DNA of 64,000 nucleotides from Tubulanus polymorphus (Eukaryota; Nemertea; Palaeonemertea; Tubulaniformes; Tubulanidae): NCBI RefSeq assembly GCF_964204645.1, contig NC_134034.1, positions 1,706,072 to 1,770,071 of the forward strand, read 5' to 3'. Shown piece by piece: positions 63,141 to 64,000 of this stretch (position 1 is its first letter; each line of letters starts with the position of its first letter). The notes under the pieces were generated by a model. It saw only the letters and a program-made list of their open reading frames with translations, ran no database searches and was not told where the DNA came from. The position numbers and the translations under genes were made by a program.

Positions 63141-63579
63141 GAAGCACGGAAAGTTAATACGCAGTTTGCGGAATTTGCTTTTCTATTCACGATGATCGTT
63201 CAGCGGGCGCAAATTTCAGTAACTCGAGTCGTAATTGCAGCAGGTGGTAAAATATGAAGCATGAATTATTTTATTATTCGATCGAATGTCTAGACATAAT
63301 ATTGCTTGCATTTATAAAATATATAATTTCGCTTATTGTTCAGAAATTCTATTTCAGCTGGGAGAAGTTATCACTCATTGTTTAAGATGTAGTCTTACTT
63401 GGAGTAATCAGACTGGAGTCTGATTTCTCCAAGGGCTGTTAATAAAGCTGCTATGAATCGTCCACGTGCACGTAAGTCCTTGGACTATTAGGATATAGAA
63501 TAAACTACATATATAGTCGAATAATTTAATATATAATAATAATAATATTTAATATATAATAGTTTAATATTAGAATAAA

Positions 63580-64000
63580 CTACACTAGCTCAAGGAATAC
63601 AGTATTCCCGAGGATGACTATTAGGATATAGTCGAAACGTCGAATAAACTACACTAGCTCAAGGAATACAGTATTCCCGAAGATGACTATTATGATATAG
63701 TCGAAACGTTGGATAAACTACACTAGCTCAAGGAATACAGTATTCCTGAAGATGACTATTAGGATATAGTCGAAACGTCGAATAAACTACACTAGCTCAA
63801 GGAATACAGTATTCCCGAAGATGACTATTATGATATAGTCGAAACGTCGAATAAACTACACTAGTTCAAGGAATACTGTATTCCTGAAGATGACTATCAG
63901 GATATAATCGAAACGTTAAATAAACTACACTAGCTCAAGGAATACAGTATTCCTGAAGATGACTATTAGGATATAGTCGAAACTTTGAATAAACTACACT
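63580..64000 (+). repeat. 69-bp satellite array 4, inverted orientation, runs off the window
   Basis: Six units in plus orientation, opposite to arrays 1-3. Several units have CCGAAGA or CCGAGGA instead of CTGAAGA. Preceded by an AT-rich junction (63490-63580) with truncated unit pieces. Confidence 0.95.

Larger units (their letters stand above)
48118..63475. repeat. Four tandem segmental duplications carrying peptide genes
   Basis: Blocks begin at about 48118, 52902, 56663 and 60669 with GGACTCCTCGTGAAGTCGGA (fourth copy CGACTCCTCG...) and run about 2.8-3.4 kb each. They share a left non-coding part, one minus-strand peptide gene and its upstream region. The 69-bp satellite arrays separate them. 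Copy 1 lacks the right-hand 250-bp segment found in the others (for example 55970-56276). Confidence 0.95.

Overview
The window looks like nuclear DNA of a bilaterian animal, probably a marine protostome such as a mollusc, annelid or nemertean; the sequence does not settle the phylum. The evidence is a 17-exon gene with GT/AG introns and consistent phases, encoding a p140Cap/SKT-type (SRCIN1/KIAA1217) scaffold; eukaryotic tRNA-Asp genes with internal promoters and T-run terminators; a secretory prohormone with dibasic cleavage sites; spliced cystine-rich secreted peptide genes; and very abundant microsatellites, minisatellites and fold-back elements.

Layout. 1-2.3 kb: a minus-strand neuropeptide-type precursor with eight repeats of the form hydrophobic-Gln-x-Trp, broken by one apparent single-base frameshift, with a cluster of TGACGT sites upstream. 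2.3-19.7 kb: gene-poor DNA with three identical tRNA-Asp(GTC) genes (one minus, two plus), long CT and GA tracts, an 11-copy 31-bp array, a TIR element and a 235-bp inverted repeat. 19.7-47.6 kb: one minus-strand gene whose 17 exons join in frame into 1,984 codons plus stop. Most of its larger introns hold their own minisatellite, and exon 12 has two partial tandem copies downstream of it. 48.1-63.5 kb: four tandem segmental copies (about 3-5 kb each), each holding a three-exon minus-strand gene (TATA box, non-coding first exon, signal-peptide exon, mature-peptide exon) for a six-cysteine peptide of C-C-CC-C-C type (inhibitor-cystine-knot-like). These copies are separated by arrays of a 69-bp satellite whose unit resembles a hammerhead ribozyme core.

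How the parts relate. The p140Cap-like gene and the peptide cluster are on the same strand; the nearest peptide gene's poly(A) signal lies about 1.8 kb upstream of the most 5' scaffold exon found. In the peptide cluster the signal exon, introns and UTRs are almost identical between copies, whereas the mature-peptide exon differs strongly except for its cysteines. This is the pattern expected of a rapidly diversifying venom or defence peptide family and is the most interesting system in the window. No function can be assigned to these peptides from sequence alone.
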